A stretch of 64,000 nt of DNA from Amorphophallus konjac (Eukaryota; Streptophyta; Magnoliopsida; Alismatales; Araceae). A program made the translations under genes and the position numbers. Where the stretch lies: positions 1,426,001 to 1,490,000 of the forward strand of contig CM040129.1 of NCBI GenBank assembly GCA_022559845.1. Direction: 5' to 3'. The notes beneath the pieces were generated by a model. It made no database searches, was not told where the DNA came from, and saw only the letters and a list, made by a program, of their open reading frames with translations. Positions 52,812-62,972 of this stretch are shown here, piece after piece; position 1 is the first letter of the stretch, and each line of letters begins with the position of its first letter.

Positions 52812-53060
52812 CTGTCATGGCATCCAGCTCTTCCTCCCGCGCCGTAGTGACATGGGAGAATGTTAATTCTCTTGACTGGGGGCACGGCCAAGTGGCTATA
52901 GTTGCAGAGTCTTCAGATTCAGAGATGGACACTGTAGACACCAGTCGCCTCCTTATTCTCGGGGGCGACTCTTTTCATTATGATAGAGAGGGCGTGACCA
53001 GGAAGGATTATCCCAAGGACAAGCACCTGATGTCCCTTCTTCAGCGCTTCAACCTTCAGG

Positions 53061-53065
53061 GGAAG
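53061..53065. other. Target-site duplication of NA-3, left copy (GGAAG)
   Basis: GGAAG before TGTAGATCC, repeated at 62968-62972. Confidence 0.95.
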
Positions 53066-54492
53066 TGTAGATCCTAATAAATCCACTTAAGGAAGAATTA
53101 AGAATATGAATAAATATGCATGAAATAGCACGAGGTGCTAAGGGGAATTTGTGATCGTCAGAGACACGAGACCTCAAAAGAATATAACAATGAAAAAGTG
53201 TGGAGGGATCGCGAAAAATACCTTTAAAGGTGCGGGGATGTGAGTGCTTTCCTTTCTCTTCAAATCGGCCGGCCGATGAAGAGAGTTCTTCAATTATTAT
53301 TACCCTTGCAAAAAAAAATATAAACACCAATAAAAGATAGGAATTAGAACATGGTGAGTGTAGCATCAAATCCTAAATAAAAATATGAGCATGATAACAT
53401 GGTGAAGAACACACCTTAAGGGTGGTTAGCCCTTAAACCCCTATGCAAAGAGGGTAGAAAAATATGAATGCAGTGGTAAAATAAGAGAAAGTGTGCAAGA
53501 GTTGCACTGTGGGGAAAGCCTCAACGTGGTTGAGTTATAAAGGATGAATATGCATGCATGCAAACGATGATGCAGTAAAAGAATAATAAAACAAAGAATA
53601 AGGGGCCTGTTGCTTTGGCTTTGATCCTTGATGGGGAGAAAGGCTTCAATCGGATGAAGATTCGAACGTTACTGCCCCTCCTTTAGCCACAGCAGCAGCA
53701 GCCCCTGCGTGAAGAAAGAAAAGGAAAACAAACAAAAAACAAACAGAAGAAGAATGTCCGAGAGAAGGGGAAGAAGAGGAATCCGAATCCAACCTATTAA
53801 CAGAGCTCAGAAGCTCTATTAATAAGGTAGAAAAGGAGATAAGAAGGAAAGAGTCTAATGGAGGAAGAGATAAGAACGGGCAAGAGCCCAAATAGGGGAG
53901 GATTAAGCTGGGCAAGAGCCCAAACGAAGCAGGAGTCTCTCTGGGAAAGGCTGCATTCGTTCGGAGCACAAAAGTGAAACACAACCTGGTTCAGGGCGTC
54001 AATTGTTGAATTGACGACCTGCCCAGAGGGCGTTTCTTAAAAACACGCCCTGCACAAGGGCGTTTCTTTTAAAACCAATTTTAGAAATAAAAACTCCCCA
54101 TATTTAAAAAAATATAAAACACGCCTCAGGCAAAGCCACCTTTAAAAAACACGCCCCTGGGAAGGGCGTTAATTTCAAGTCTGTAAAACGGGGAAGTCGG
54201 TCAAACAACAAGAATTGACGCCCTCATTTGTGGGCATCCTTTCTCAAAGAAACGCCCCAGATCAGGTCGTATATTTCAAAAACACGCCCTTGCCCAGGTC
54301 GTTAATTTCAAAATTGAGATAAATGCCCAGAAAATCCAGAAAAATAGGAAAAAGGAGGAAATGAGGGAAAAATAGGAGAAATTCAAGAAAAGTGGAAAAA
54401 ACCACTCAAACAAGCTAATTTGAGGGTCAAATGGGGCATTGCACGGCAATATGAAATATACTCAAAATAATGTCAATTTTAGCGTGTCTACA
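53066..54492 (-). repeat. NA-3 3' LTR (left copy)
   Basis: Plus-strand start TGTAGATCCTAATAAATCC, end TTTTAGCGTGTCTACA. The U3 dyads lie at 53990-54305. It is very similar to the right LTR over both end parts, but 53465-53700 is much more diverged (see findings). Confidence 0.92.
53990..54305. repeat. Dyad array in NA-3 left LTR (U3)
   Basis: About eight dyads in an AT-rich background. The clearest is ACGCCCT (54045-54051) facing AGGGCGT (54057-54063). Others: AACACGCCCCTGGGAAGGGC, ACGCCCTTGCCCAGGTCGT, ACGCCCCAGATCAGGTCGT. It recurs in the right LTR at 62458-62780. Confidence 0.9.
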
Positions 54493-57229
54493 GCTGCCCC
54501 GCCTTGGCGTCTGCTTTGCAAGGGAGCGTAGCAAACTGAAAAGTAGATGCCAAGGTGTGATGAGACACGTAATCAACATCACTTGATGAGAATCAAATCA
54601 AAAGCACGAGATGAAGCAAACCTCGGGAAATTCAATGAAATCAACAATGTTTGGATAAAAGGGGAGTTGTGCACGCGGTGCACGAAGGAGATAAAATAAA
54701 TGATCAACTTCCAGCGCGGTGGAAGTACCCCAGGTCACAAACCTGTAGTTTCACCATTGGGGAGCGGTTACCAGCCAGTGGACGTGCTGCAGCCAAGGTG
54801 GATCAAAGGAAAGGATTGAAATAAGATGATAAAAATCCAAACAAGGAGCTTTCGAGAAAATCACCCAAAACAGCAACAAAACGAACTGAAGATTCAATCC
54901 GGCATGGAATATCTCATATCTGGAAAGATTAAGATCAACTTCAACCCTCAAAGTCAGCTCATCAGAATGATTTTTCAACAATTGTTTCAAATTCCTACAT
55001 GAATGCATGCTGGGTTTAAAAGGAAAAATTAAATCAAATGAAAATATAAGATAATCAAGGATAATATTGCTAAGCTGCCAAGACTGAGTCAAGAAACCGA
55101 TTTCACGAGCTGATACTAAGCCGAAGCCCATTTATCCACGCACCAACTCATAAAAAGGAACCATCGTCTCCAGTCTCGGACGGCTCAACGGCCTATCCGT
55201 ATGACTGAGATGCCTCTGGAATCGTCATCGTTTTTGATGAAGGGGAACTCAAATTCCAGATTTACCAAAGCCACAAGGTCCTTGATATAATCTAGTAGCA
55301 TATGTAACATATAGTAAAATGCATACAGGAGATGGTGGTGCAATGAGCATGGGAACTGAGAACTGAGCTGCAAGCACCGTGGGGCTTGGATGATGATGCC
55401 CAGTCGGTGGGACCAAGAGCTTCTTATCCTGCGCTCAAAAATTCATCAGCCAAGATATAAAAGATAACAAGCAATGAATAAGACATTTAAGCGTAGCAAG
55501 CATAGCATGAATCAAAGCATCAATAGCATGTCACAACATAGTAACCATTATGAGTTGAATCATGATATTGCAAAGCATCATTGTTTGTTATTTTGTCATG
55601 AGGATGCCAACTTGGCTAATCAAGATTTGGAGTTGAATGATCAAGATCTGATAATGCCCATCGGCAGAATTGATCAAGAGAAATTAGTAGGAGTTGATTG
55701 AAAGATCTGGAGATGAATAATCAGAATGATAATCAGGAGATATAACCAAAATGATATAAGGAGGTGATAACCAAAAATGTCCAGGGTGGCATGTCATGAG
55801 AATATCGGGAGAATCAATAGATTGATAGCAATGAGTGGAGATATGACTCATCCCGTGCTCTTAGTCCTTGCAAAGCTGTTCCTGCAAAACACCATCAGAA
55901 AATACAATGTAATTTTTATGGAGTTTTTTTTTTGAAATATGCAAATTTTTATGTGGTTTTGAAAATATACTCAAATTTTTATGAATTTTGGAAAAATATG
56001 TAAATTTTTATGGGTTTTGAAAAATATTTCAATTTTTGTTGGATTTTAAAAATATTTAATTTTTGTTGGATTTTGGTTAGACATTGCTAAAGCAGCATCA
56101 AAGAGTGTTTAAACCATTAATTGGGGGTCCTCGTTCCTTCCCCTTTTGCTAAAAACTGCCCAAAGCTGGGCGTACATTGAAAGTGGCATCCTATAACCGA
56201 CCGCCTTTGATCAACGGTGCTCCTACCAAGGCCATACCTGAGAAACATTCGATCTTAGAGGGAGAAGAGAAGAACAATTGGGGATAAGCTTTATGCAGGA
56301 TGAGAGATGTCGGGACTTGAATTCTTTCCAAGGTGTTCCCCCTCAAAGAGGTAGTCTGTTGCGCCGGGACTTTATGCCTTTGATTTTTAGACCCTTGACA
56401 TGCATACGACCAGGATTTTCCCTGCGGGGACTTTGCCACTCTTGTCATGCCATAATTCACAATCTTGCTTTTATCGAAATTCTGACTTGATTTTCATAAT
56501 AGCCCTTTTGGCGAGATGTATATCATGAAATTCATATTTAGTTTGGGTCAAGACTGCCCCTATTTGAGACTCCTCTCGTATTGGGGATTACCAAGGTTGG
56601 TCATCTCATCCGTCAACCTCTTGCCCCTGCATTCGGCCGAGTAAAGAAGAGAAAAGACTTTCAGATATTCTCATGGCATGGCCAAGGTAGCAACGGTGTT
56701 TAACCAAAGGAGCCGGCTAAGGACGCCGTGAAGTGTGTGAGGTGCCCAGCTGAGGGTTGATCTTAACAAGCAGGGAGAGAATGTTGAATTCCCAGCGCGG
56801 GGTTCTTATTAACCAAGGTGCTGCATAAGCAAGCCTAAAGACTCTTTTTAACAATGATTTAATTTAACAAAAGCCTAAGATAAAGATCTAAAACACCACT
56901 CTTAATCTTGTTAGGAAGCACTTCATTTTGAAAATCATGCGTGAAGTAATGAGGTAATGATATCATATAAATGCATACTTACGTCAATATATTACCTTGC
57001 AACCTTTGTTAAAGCAGCTGCCGCGAGAGGTTGATCATCGTGGGATAGTCCTCTTAGGCAGATAAAGGATTGGAAGCAAAGGATTGAAAGTGGCTTAACA
57101 AGAAGGAGTGGTGCCAAGACCAGACTCAGACGAATAAGGAAAAAAAGGAAAAGAGGCGAGGGCTAGAACTTCCTCACTAAGGCGCGGAGACCCTGATCAC
57201 ATGGAACAGTCTACAGAAGGAGAGGAGAA
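54493..57229 (-). other. NA-3 3' internal region, non-coding
   Basis: No recognisable coding motif on either strand over 2.7 kb. On the minus strand it follows the long reading frame. It begins (plus side) with CTGCCCCGCC, the complement of the polypurine tract. It contains an AT-rich tandem repeat at 55911-56075. The 89-codon minus frame at 56191-56460 and the plus frame at 55474-55701 show no family likeness. Confidence 0.5.
55911..56075. repeat. AT-rich tandem repeat, about 35 bp, five units
   Basis: AAATTTTTATG-GTTTTGAAAAATAT-like units in a row with progressive change. On the plus strand the last units have ATTTTTGTTGGATTTT. Confidence 0.75.
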
Positions 57230-58837
57230 TTAGAAGGAGGAATGAGGACTAAAGCCTCGAAAGCAATGGGAGAATGGGCAGATGCCCAAGGCAGTGGATG
57301 TGGAAGAAGTTGGGTCGGACCCAGAATCAGGAGGAATTAGAAGAAGAAATTGGTAGATAGAAAGAGGCGGATCCGGAGGGTCCGGAGGTGGAGGAGAATC
57401 GTGAGAGGAGAAATCATCCGGAGGCTCCGGAGGGATGACAAAAGAAGGGACGCGATGCCCTGAGACGAAATAGGGAAAACGATGATGGAAAAGGAAGAAA
57501 AAAATGAAGGATGTGATGTTCAGGAAGATTAGAAAGATGAATCGGAAGAAAGATGGAGGGTCCGGAGGTTCCGGAGGAATGGAATGTCGAGGGACGCGAT
57601 GCCCAGGGAGGAGAGAAAAATCCGGAGGAATAAAATCAGGAAGGAGAAGGTGGAAAGGGGCATCGTGCCCGAGGGGAAAGTCCGGAGGTTCCGGAGGAAG
57701 CAAATAAAAAAGGTGGAGAGGGGCGTCGTGCCCAAAGGGAAAGTCCGGAGGTTCCAAATCAGGAAGGAGAAGATGTAAAGGGGCGTCGTGCCCGAGAGAA
57801 AAGTCCGGAGGTTCCGGAGGAAGCAAATCAGGAAGGAGAAGATGGAAAGGGGCGTCGTGCCCGAGGGAAAAGTCCGGAGGTTCCGGAGGAAGAAAATGCC
57901 GAGGGACGCGATGCCCTGGGAAGAAGGGAGAGAAATCTGGGAGATGAAAAGGTTGGAAAGGGGCGAGATGCCCGAGTAATGAAGATGAATATGAATAAGA
58001 TAGAAAATGCAGAGGATCCGGCGATGCCGGAAGGCGGGGAAGATATGGGTTTGGAGACCCGGGAAGCAGGAGGTGCAAATGCATATGAATGCAATAGAAT
58101 GGACGTGATGAAGGCAGTGAATGCATGAACGCAATGAAATGCAAAGAAGATGAGAAATGTGAAGGGTGAGAGGGTGAGATCCTCCTCTTTCCCCTGGGAG
58201 TGGCCCATGAAGAAAACGTGATAGACAAGAATATGGATGGAGTGGGATAGAGGGTGGATAAAGGAGTGGAAGACCCCTTAGCGCCAAAATAACCGCCCCT
58301 CCATGGCAGCGAAAGTGTATAGCCAATTGGCCCAATGGAAGAAGCTTCAGTAATAAATAACAACCCCCTTGGAAGGCAAATAACAACAATGTGAGAGGAT
58401 TGGAAAGTTGGAACATGAAGCATTGTGCTACCCATTAACTGTGGCGTATATGGAGTGTTGAACAAAATGGGCATTCGCCCCTTGCATGGAAGAATGGATT
58501 CAAGATTTGGAAATTGGAACAAGGGGTGCCCTGCCCGACCCTTGGGTGACATCAACACCTGGCATTCTCTTCCGAACAATGACGGTGACTTGGCCTCCGC
58601 GACCATGCTTGGCACAATAATCCGGATTGGCATCCGGTAAATGAATTCTTGAATCTTGAATCGCATAGCCGTGGCCAAATCTGTCTTGCCCGGCTCTTGA
58701 TCATCTTCGGCACATATACTTGCAGAAGCACCCACATTCCGAGTAGTAGAAGGAGGTGAAGCGGAGGCGGAAGGCTTTGTGAGTGGTGGAGGTATAATGG
58801 AAAGTGTTGGCATAAGTGGAGGCGGAGGTTCAAACAC
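57230..58837 (-). CDS. NA-3 reading frame, second part (Pro-rich, repeat-bearing)
   Basis: 535 codons in the same frame as the next entry, separated only by TAG 58847-58849. It begins MFEPPPPLMPTLSIIPPP, then a globular-looking part (TAMRFKIQEFIYRMPIRIIV, LFGRECQVLMSPKGRAGHPL, HVPTFQSSHIVVICLPRGLL). A proline-rich tail follows with about five copies of a 24-25 residue unit (LPPEPPDFSLGHDAPFHLL), encoded by the minisatellite at 57590-57900. No match to gag or pol that I recognise. The single stop and very long frame suggest the whole 1,010-codon frame was coding until recently. Confidence 0.5.
   Translation of the reverse strand: MFEPPPPLMPTLSIIPPPLTKPSASASPPSTTRNVGASASICAEDDQEPGKTDLATAMRFKIQEFIYRMPIRIIVPSMVAEAKSPSLFGRECQVLMSPKGRAGHPLFQFPNLESILPCKGRMPILFNTPYTPQLMGSTMLHVPTFQSSHIVVICLPRGLLFITEASSIGPIGYTLSLPWRGGYFGAKGSSTPLSTLYPTPSIFLSITFSSWATPRGKRRISPSHPSHFSSSLHFIAFMHSLPSSRPFYCIHMHLHLLLPGSPNPYLPRLPASPDPLHFLSYSYSSSLLGHLAPFQPFHLPDFSPFFPGHRVPRHFLPPEPPDFSLGHDAPFHLLLPDLLPPEPPDFSLGHDAPLHLLLPDLEPPDFPFGHDAPLHLFYLLPPEPPDFPLGHDAPFHLLLPDFIPPDFSLLPGHRVPRHSIPPEPPDPPSFFRFIFLIFLNITSFIFFFLFHHRFPYFVSGHRVPSFVIPPEPPDDFSSHDSPPPPDPPDPPLSIYQFLLLIPPDSGSDPTSSTSTALGICPFSHCFRGFSPHSSF
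57590..57905. repeat. Minisatellite inside the NA-3 frame, about 65-75 bp units
   Basis: GTCCGGAGGTTCCGGAGGAA and GGGGCGTCGTGCCCGAGGGA alternate with AAATCAGGAAGGAGAAGATG, about five units of slightly different length that stay in frame. Each unit carries the small dyad GGGCGTCGTGCCC. Confidence 0.85.
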
Positions 58838-58846
58838 ATCGAGTTT

Positions 58847-60259
58847 CTACCTTTGCTTGCAAGTAGTCGGGGTTGGCTCGAGTGCAAAAAGTGGTGGACC
58901 CTGCTCAGGATTAACCGTAGGTAAAGGTGAAGGGTTATGTGGAGGAATAGGGGTGGTTGGCTGAGGTGGTGGCAATGGGAGGTTATTTGGGGAAGGTTCG
59001 ATGATAGGCTCGGTGGAGGCTAAAGGCTCAATATGTGGAGGTTTTATAGTGGAAGGCTTGGGGGAGGCTGGCGTTGTGAAGGTTGATGGCATAGTAGATG
59101 GAGGTGTAATTAGTGGAGGTTTAATGGGTGACGGTTTGGTGCGGAGGCAATGCCGGACGGGGCGAGCGGTGTTAGGAGTGGGAGTGGGAATGGGAAGAGA
59201 CTCAATAGGCGCCGGCGCGGGCGATTGGAATATCGACCCATTGTCGTAACACCAACTAGTCTCATAAACAGGGGTTGAATTAGGAGTGGTTTCCTCCTGA
59301 GCAGGGGGTTCATCGAATGAAAATGGGGAAAGCGGAAAGTTAGGGAAACTCGGAAGTGGTGCCTGCGGAGCTTCATCATCATCGTATACTGCCTCGAATT
59401 CTTCGAATGTCGGCTCTTGCTCACTTGAGCCGCCGACGCCGTAATCATCCCTCCTGTCTTTCCATTCTCTCTCCATCTTTGTAATATCGTCCAAAGCGGC
59501 ATGGAGAGGATTGACTGGAGTAGGAGGAGCCGTGACCCTCTTTATTTGTTCCTCCATCAAAGTAATCTTATCAAGCAGAGATTGTTGGAGGGGTGTGACT
59601 TGAACAACCGAGGGCTGGCAGGGCCTTGAAGGAGGAGGGGCCGCATAAAAAGGCCGTGGAGGGGAGTTGACGGGATGACCCGTAAAAGAACCCGGACGGG
59701 CCGGATTGCAAGGAGTAAATGGGCCTCGGGGCCGTGATGGAGGAGGAATAGAAGGAGGCGGGTGTCGGACCACCCGAGGAGGAGTGTGAATAGAAGGGGA
59801 TGGGTAATGGGCTACCCGATTAGGAATATGAATAGAAGAGGGAGGTGGGTGATGGCCCCCCCGTGTAGGATTGTGAATAGAAGAGGGAGGTGGGTGATGG
59901 GCCACCCGTGTAGGATTGAAAGGGGGAGATGAAGGAGATGCACCCTCAACAGCGGCCTTAAGGGCTTGGATCTGTTGAGGGGTGAGATGATCTAATGCAT
60001 GAATGAGTTGAGAAACTTTCTCATCATTAGGATGAGGCGGTCCCGAAGGAGTAGTGGCTCGAACTTGAGTAGGGGGATCATGAAGATGGACATTGCCCGT
60101 GGGTCGGGCATGGCCATAAGAATGAGGACGTGGTCCCTTGAAAGTATGGTGAGAATGATGAACATGTTGAATTTGAGGGGAATAAGATGTGCTAGGTTGA
60201 TCACCCTCATGAATATTAATTGAATTGAACATGTTATTTTGTCTATCAAAGTAAGCCAT
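58847..60259 (-). CDS. NA-3 reading frame, first part (Pro-rich gag-like position)
   Basis: 470 codons from MAYFDRQNNMFNSINIHEGD. It lies where gag would be, after primer site and leader. It contains PPHPNDEKVSQLIHALDHLT and PQQIQALKAAVEGAS, a series of Pro-rich repeats with HHPPPSSIHNPTRGG-like units (59790-59930), a helical part (LLDKITLMEEQIKRV, ITKMEREWKDRRDDYG), an acidic stretch and a long Pro/Thr-rich tail. No zinc knuckle or capsid domain is evident. It could be a divergent structural protein or an unrelated protein; I cannot name a function. It stops at TAG 58847. Confidence 0.5.
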   Translation of the reverse strand: MAYFDRQNNMFNSINIHEGDQPSTSYSPQIQHVHHSHHTFKGPRPHSYGHARPTGNVHLHDPPTQVRATTPSGPPHPNDEKVSQLIHALDHLTPQQIQALKAAVEGASPSSPPFNPTRVAHHPPPSSIHNPTRGGHHPPPSSIHIPNRVAHYPSPSIHTPPRVVRHPPPSIPPPSRPRGPFTPCNPARPGSFTGHPVNSPPRPFYAAPPPSRPCQPSVVQVTPLQQSLLDKITLMEEQIKRVTAPPTPVNPLHAALDDITKMEREWKDRRDDYGVGGSSEQEPTFEEFEAVYDDDEAPQAPLPSFPNFPLSPFSFDEPPAQEETTPNSTPVYETSWCYDNGSIFQSPAPAPIESLPIPTPTPNTARPVRHCLRTKPSPIKPPLITPPSTMPSTFTTPASPKPSTIKPPHIEPLASTEPIIEPSPNNLPLPPPQPTTPIPPHNPSPLPTVNPEQGPPLFALEPTPTTCKQR

Positions 60260-60501
60260 TCAAGCAATTTAGTGTGCAAACAATTTGCAAAGAAACACAC
60301 AAGTTGTGATGGTTACCTTGATTTCTTATGTTTGAATCTTGGTGAATTAATAATTTTATGCAAATTGATATGATTCACACAAGGGGAGGAACCTAGTTTC
60401 AAACATGATTTAACTCCAATGCCAACTAGGAACACTCTCTCACCACGTTTAGGCCAACTAATTCGGGACTTCAAAGGGTACAACATGCCCGGCGTCCGTG
60501 A

Positions 60502-60590
60502 GGGAATCCACGGGTGCAGGGACTTATGGAGGCTTAAAAAAGGGATCTCCGGTCCAAAGAGACGGAATGCTCAATGGAGGGTCGTCCCAA
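60502..60590. repeat. Segment shared between NA-3 leader and LTR-A LTR
   Basis: GAGGGAATCCACGG, GGGACTTATGGAGG, CCGGTCCAAAGAGACGGAAT and CAATGGAGGG occur in the same order at 1724-1812 in the LTR of LTR-A (GAGGGAATCCAAGA, AGACTTACGGAGG, CCGGTCCAAAGGAACGGAAT, CCAATGGAGGG). Both lie next to dyad arrays. Confidence 0.7.
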
Positions 60591-60774
60591 TTCCAAGAGG
60601 GTGTGTGGATCCTAGTGAGGAGAGAGGAGGTCTCCCAAACCAATGCAAGGAAATGAATGAATGCAATGCAAGGAGATATAAACAAATCCACCAATAGAGC
60701 CAAATAAATGGTATAATCAATATAAAATCAATGCACAGATAAACACGGGCTCTGTGAAAACTAAGGAAAGACAC

Positions 60775-61215
60775 GACCTGGGTAAGGTCGCTATCAGAAA
60801 AGAGACGCCCTGGGGCAGGGCGTGAATCACTGTGGCGGGCCCACAGGCAGAGAAAAACGCGCCCTGATACGGGGCGCTACAAATCAAAGAAACGCCTCCT
60901 GGTGAGGGCGTCAAAACTCAGGGGTAGCAAAGAAACACCTTAGTGTGAGGCGTTTTAAATAAAGACACGTCCTGGATGAGGGCGTTTACTCACAGAAGCC
61001 AGAAAATATAAAGAAAGACGCATGTGAAAAGGCGCTGGCCAATAAACGGATGCCCAGGGGTGTGGGCGTCAAATCCCAAAAAAGAGCCTTGATGTGAGGC
61101 GCTATTAAATAAAGCAACGCCCTTGGGCAGGGCGTAAATTCACAAGCAGACTAAGAGACGCCCTAGGTGAGGGCGTGAAATTAAAAAGCGCCTGCGACAA
61201 AGGCGTTAATTACCA
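60775..61215. repeat. Dyad array in the NA-3 leader, about 12 units
   Basis: Regular units of about 35 bp with A-rich spacers. The clearest are ACGCCCT (60805-60811) facing AGGGCGT (60817-60823) with centre GGGGC, and ACGCCCT (61117-61123) facing AGGGCGT (61129-61135). On the minus strand this is the leader between primer site and the first reading frame, so it is part of the genomic RNA. Confidence 0.9.
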
Positions 61216-61499
61216 GAAAGCTCCACGGCCAGCAAAATAAAAACACTCACAGTCACAACATAATCATGGCAATCAACATGATATCATGCTCATCAAAAAA
61301 AATTTATTTTTAAGAGGATAAGTGGAGTTTCTAAAAAGAAGAATCTAATCCAAACTAGCCAATCACTAGTGGGGAGATGCAAAGCACAAAGGAGGGTGCC
61401 CGAGGGGCACAAGGGAAAGGGTACCGTGGGTACCAAAGGGAAAGGGCACGCGAGGGTGCCAAAGGGGAAAGGGGTAATCAAAAAAAGAGAACAATAGGG

Positions 61500-61517
61500 G
61501 TCCCACCGTGATCGCCA
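61500..61517 (-). other. Primer binding site of NA-3
   Basis: The minus strand reads TGGCGATCACGGTGGGAC three bases after the LTR end. It is not of the iMet type; TGG start fits the CCA end of a tRNA. The tRNA species is not identified. Confidence 0.65.
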
Positions 61518-61520
61518 ATT

Positions 61521-62967
61521 TGTAGATCCTAATAAATCCACTTAAGGAAGAATTAAGAATATGAATAAATATGCATGAAATAGCACGAGGTGCTAAGGGG
61601 AATTTGTGATCGCCAGAGACACGAGGCCTCAAAAGAATATAACAATGAAAAAGTGTGGAGGGATCGCAAAAAATACCTTTAAAGGTGCGGGGATGTGAGT
61701 GCTTTCCTTTCTCTCCAAATCGGCCGGCCGATGAAGAGAGTTCTTCAATTATTATTACCCTTGCAAACAAAAACAAACACCAACAAAGATATGGATTAGA
61801 AACATGGTGAGTGTAGCATCAAATCCATATATATAGATGAGCATGAAAACATGTGCAAGAACACACCTTAAGGGTGGTTGCCCTTAAACCCCTATGCAAA
61901 GAGGGTAGAAAAATATGAATGTATGAAGATATGAATAAAAATTAAGGCGAAAGAGTGCATGAGTTGCACTTATGGGAGATCTCAATGATGGTTGAGAGGA
62001 AGAATTAACATGAGATAAACATGCATGCATGCATATGAGCGATGATAATAGAACATAAAAAGAATAAACTAATAAGAGCCTGTGCTTGGCTTGAATGCTC
62101 GATGGGGAGAAGTCTTCCAAAGAATAGACGCTTGAACCGTGGAGGACGTAGGAACTTCTCCTGAGCCAATGCAGCAGCACCCTGCGTGAAGAAAGAAAAG
62201 GAAAACAAACAAAAACAAACAGAAGAAGAACGTCTGAGAGAAGGGGAAGAAGAGATCCGAACTCCAACCCATTAACAGAGCTCAGAAGCTCTATTAATAA
62301 GGTAGAAAAGGAGATAAGAAGGAAAGAGTCCAAAGGAGGAAGAGATAAGAACGGGCAAGAGCCCAAATAGGGGAGGATTAAGCTGGGCAAGAGCCCAAAC
62401 GAAGCAGGAGTCTCTCTGGGAAAGGCTGCGTTCGTTCGGAGCACAAAAGTGAAACACGACCTGGTTCAGGGCGTCAATTGTTGAATTGACGACCTGCCCA
62501 GAGGGCGTTTCTTAAAAACACGCCCTGCACTAGGGCGTTTCTTTCAAAACCAATTTTAGAAATAAAAACTCCCCATATTTAAAAAAATGTAAAACACGCC
62601 TCAGGCAAAGCCACCTTTAAAAAACATGCCCCTGGGAAGGGCGTTAATTTCAAGTCTGTAAAACGGGGAAGTCGGTCAAACAACAAGAATTGACGCCCTC
62701 ATTTGTGGGCGTCCTTTCTCAAAGAAACGCCCCAGATCAGGTCGTATATTTCAAAAACACGCCCTTGCCCAGGTCGTTAATTTCAAAATTGAGATAAATG
62801 CCCAGAAAATCCAGAAAAATAGGAAAAAGGAGGAAATGAGGGAAAAATAGGAGAAATTCAAGAAAAGTGGAAAAAATCACTCAAACAAGCTAATTTGATG
62901 GTCAAATGGGGCATTGCACGGCAATATGAAATATACTCAAAATAATGTCAATTTTAGCGTGTCTACA
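61521..62967 (-). repeat. NA-3 5' LTR (right copy)
   Basis: Same ends as the left LTR. On the minus strand: U3 with dyads (62780-62458), a weak TATA-like CCTTATTAATAG near 62291-62302, then R-U5. It differs from the left LTR by about 1.5% over 62178-62967 and a few percent over 61521-61760, but strongly over about 61925-62180. Confidence 0.92.
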
Positions 62968-62972
62968 GGAAG
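62968..62972. other. Target-site duplication of NA-3, right copy (GGAAG)
   Basis: Matches 53061-53065; Tat-2 antisense gene sequence continues from here. Confidence 0.95.

Larger units (their letters stand above)
53066..62967 (-). mobile_element. NA-3: LTR retrotransposon without pol, minus strand
   Basis: 9.9 kb, inserted in the antisense gene of Tat-2. It has LTRs of 1,427 and 1,447 bp, a primer binding site at 61500-61517, a leader with a dyad array and a long reading frame of about 1,010 codons with one stop. About 2.7 kb without coding motifs follow, then a GGCGGGGCAGC polypurine tract. No protease, reverse transcriptase or integrase is present, so it must depend on proteins of another element. 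The lineage cannot be told from coding sequence; the primer type (TGGCGATCAC..) differs from the iMet type of its neighbours. Confidence 0.88.
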
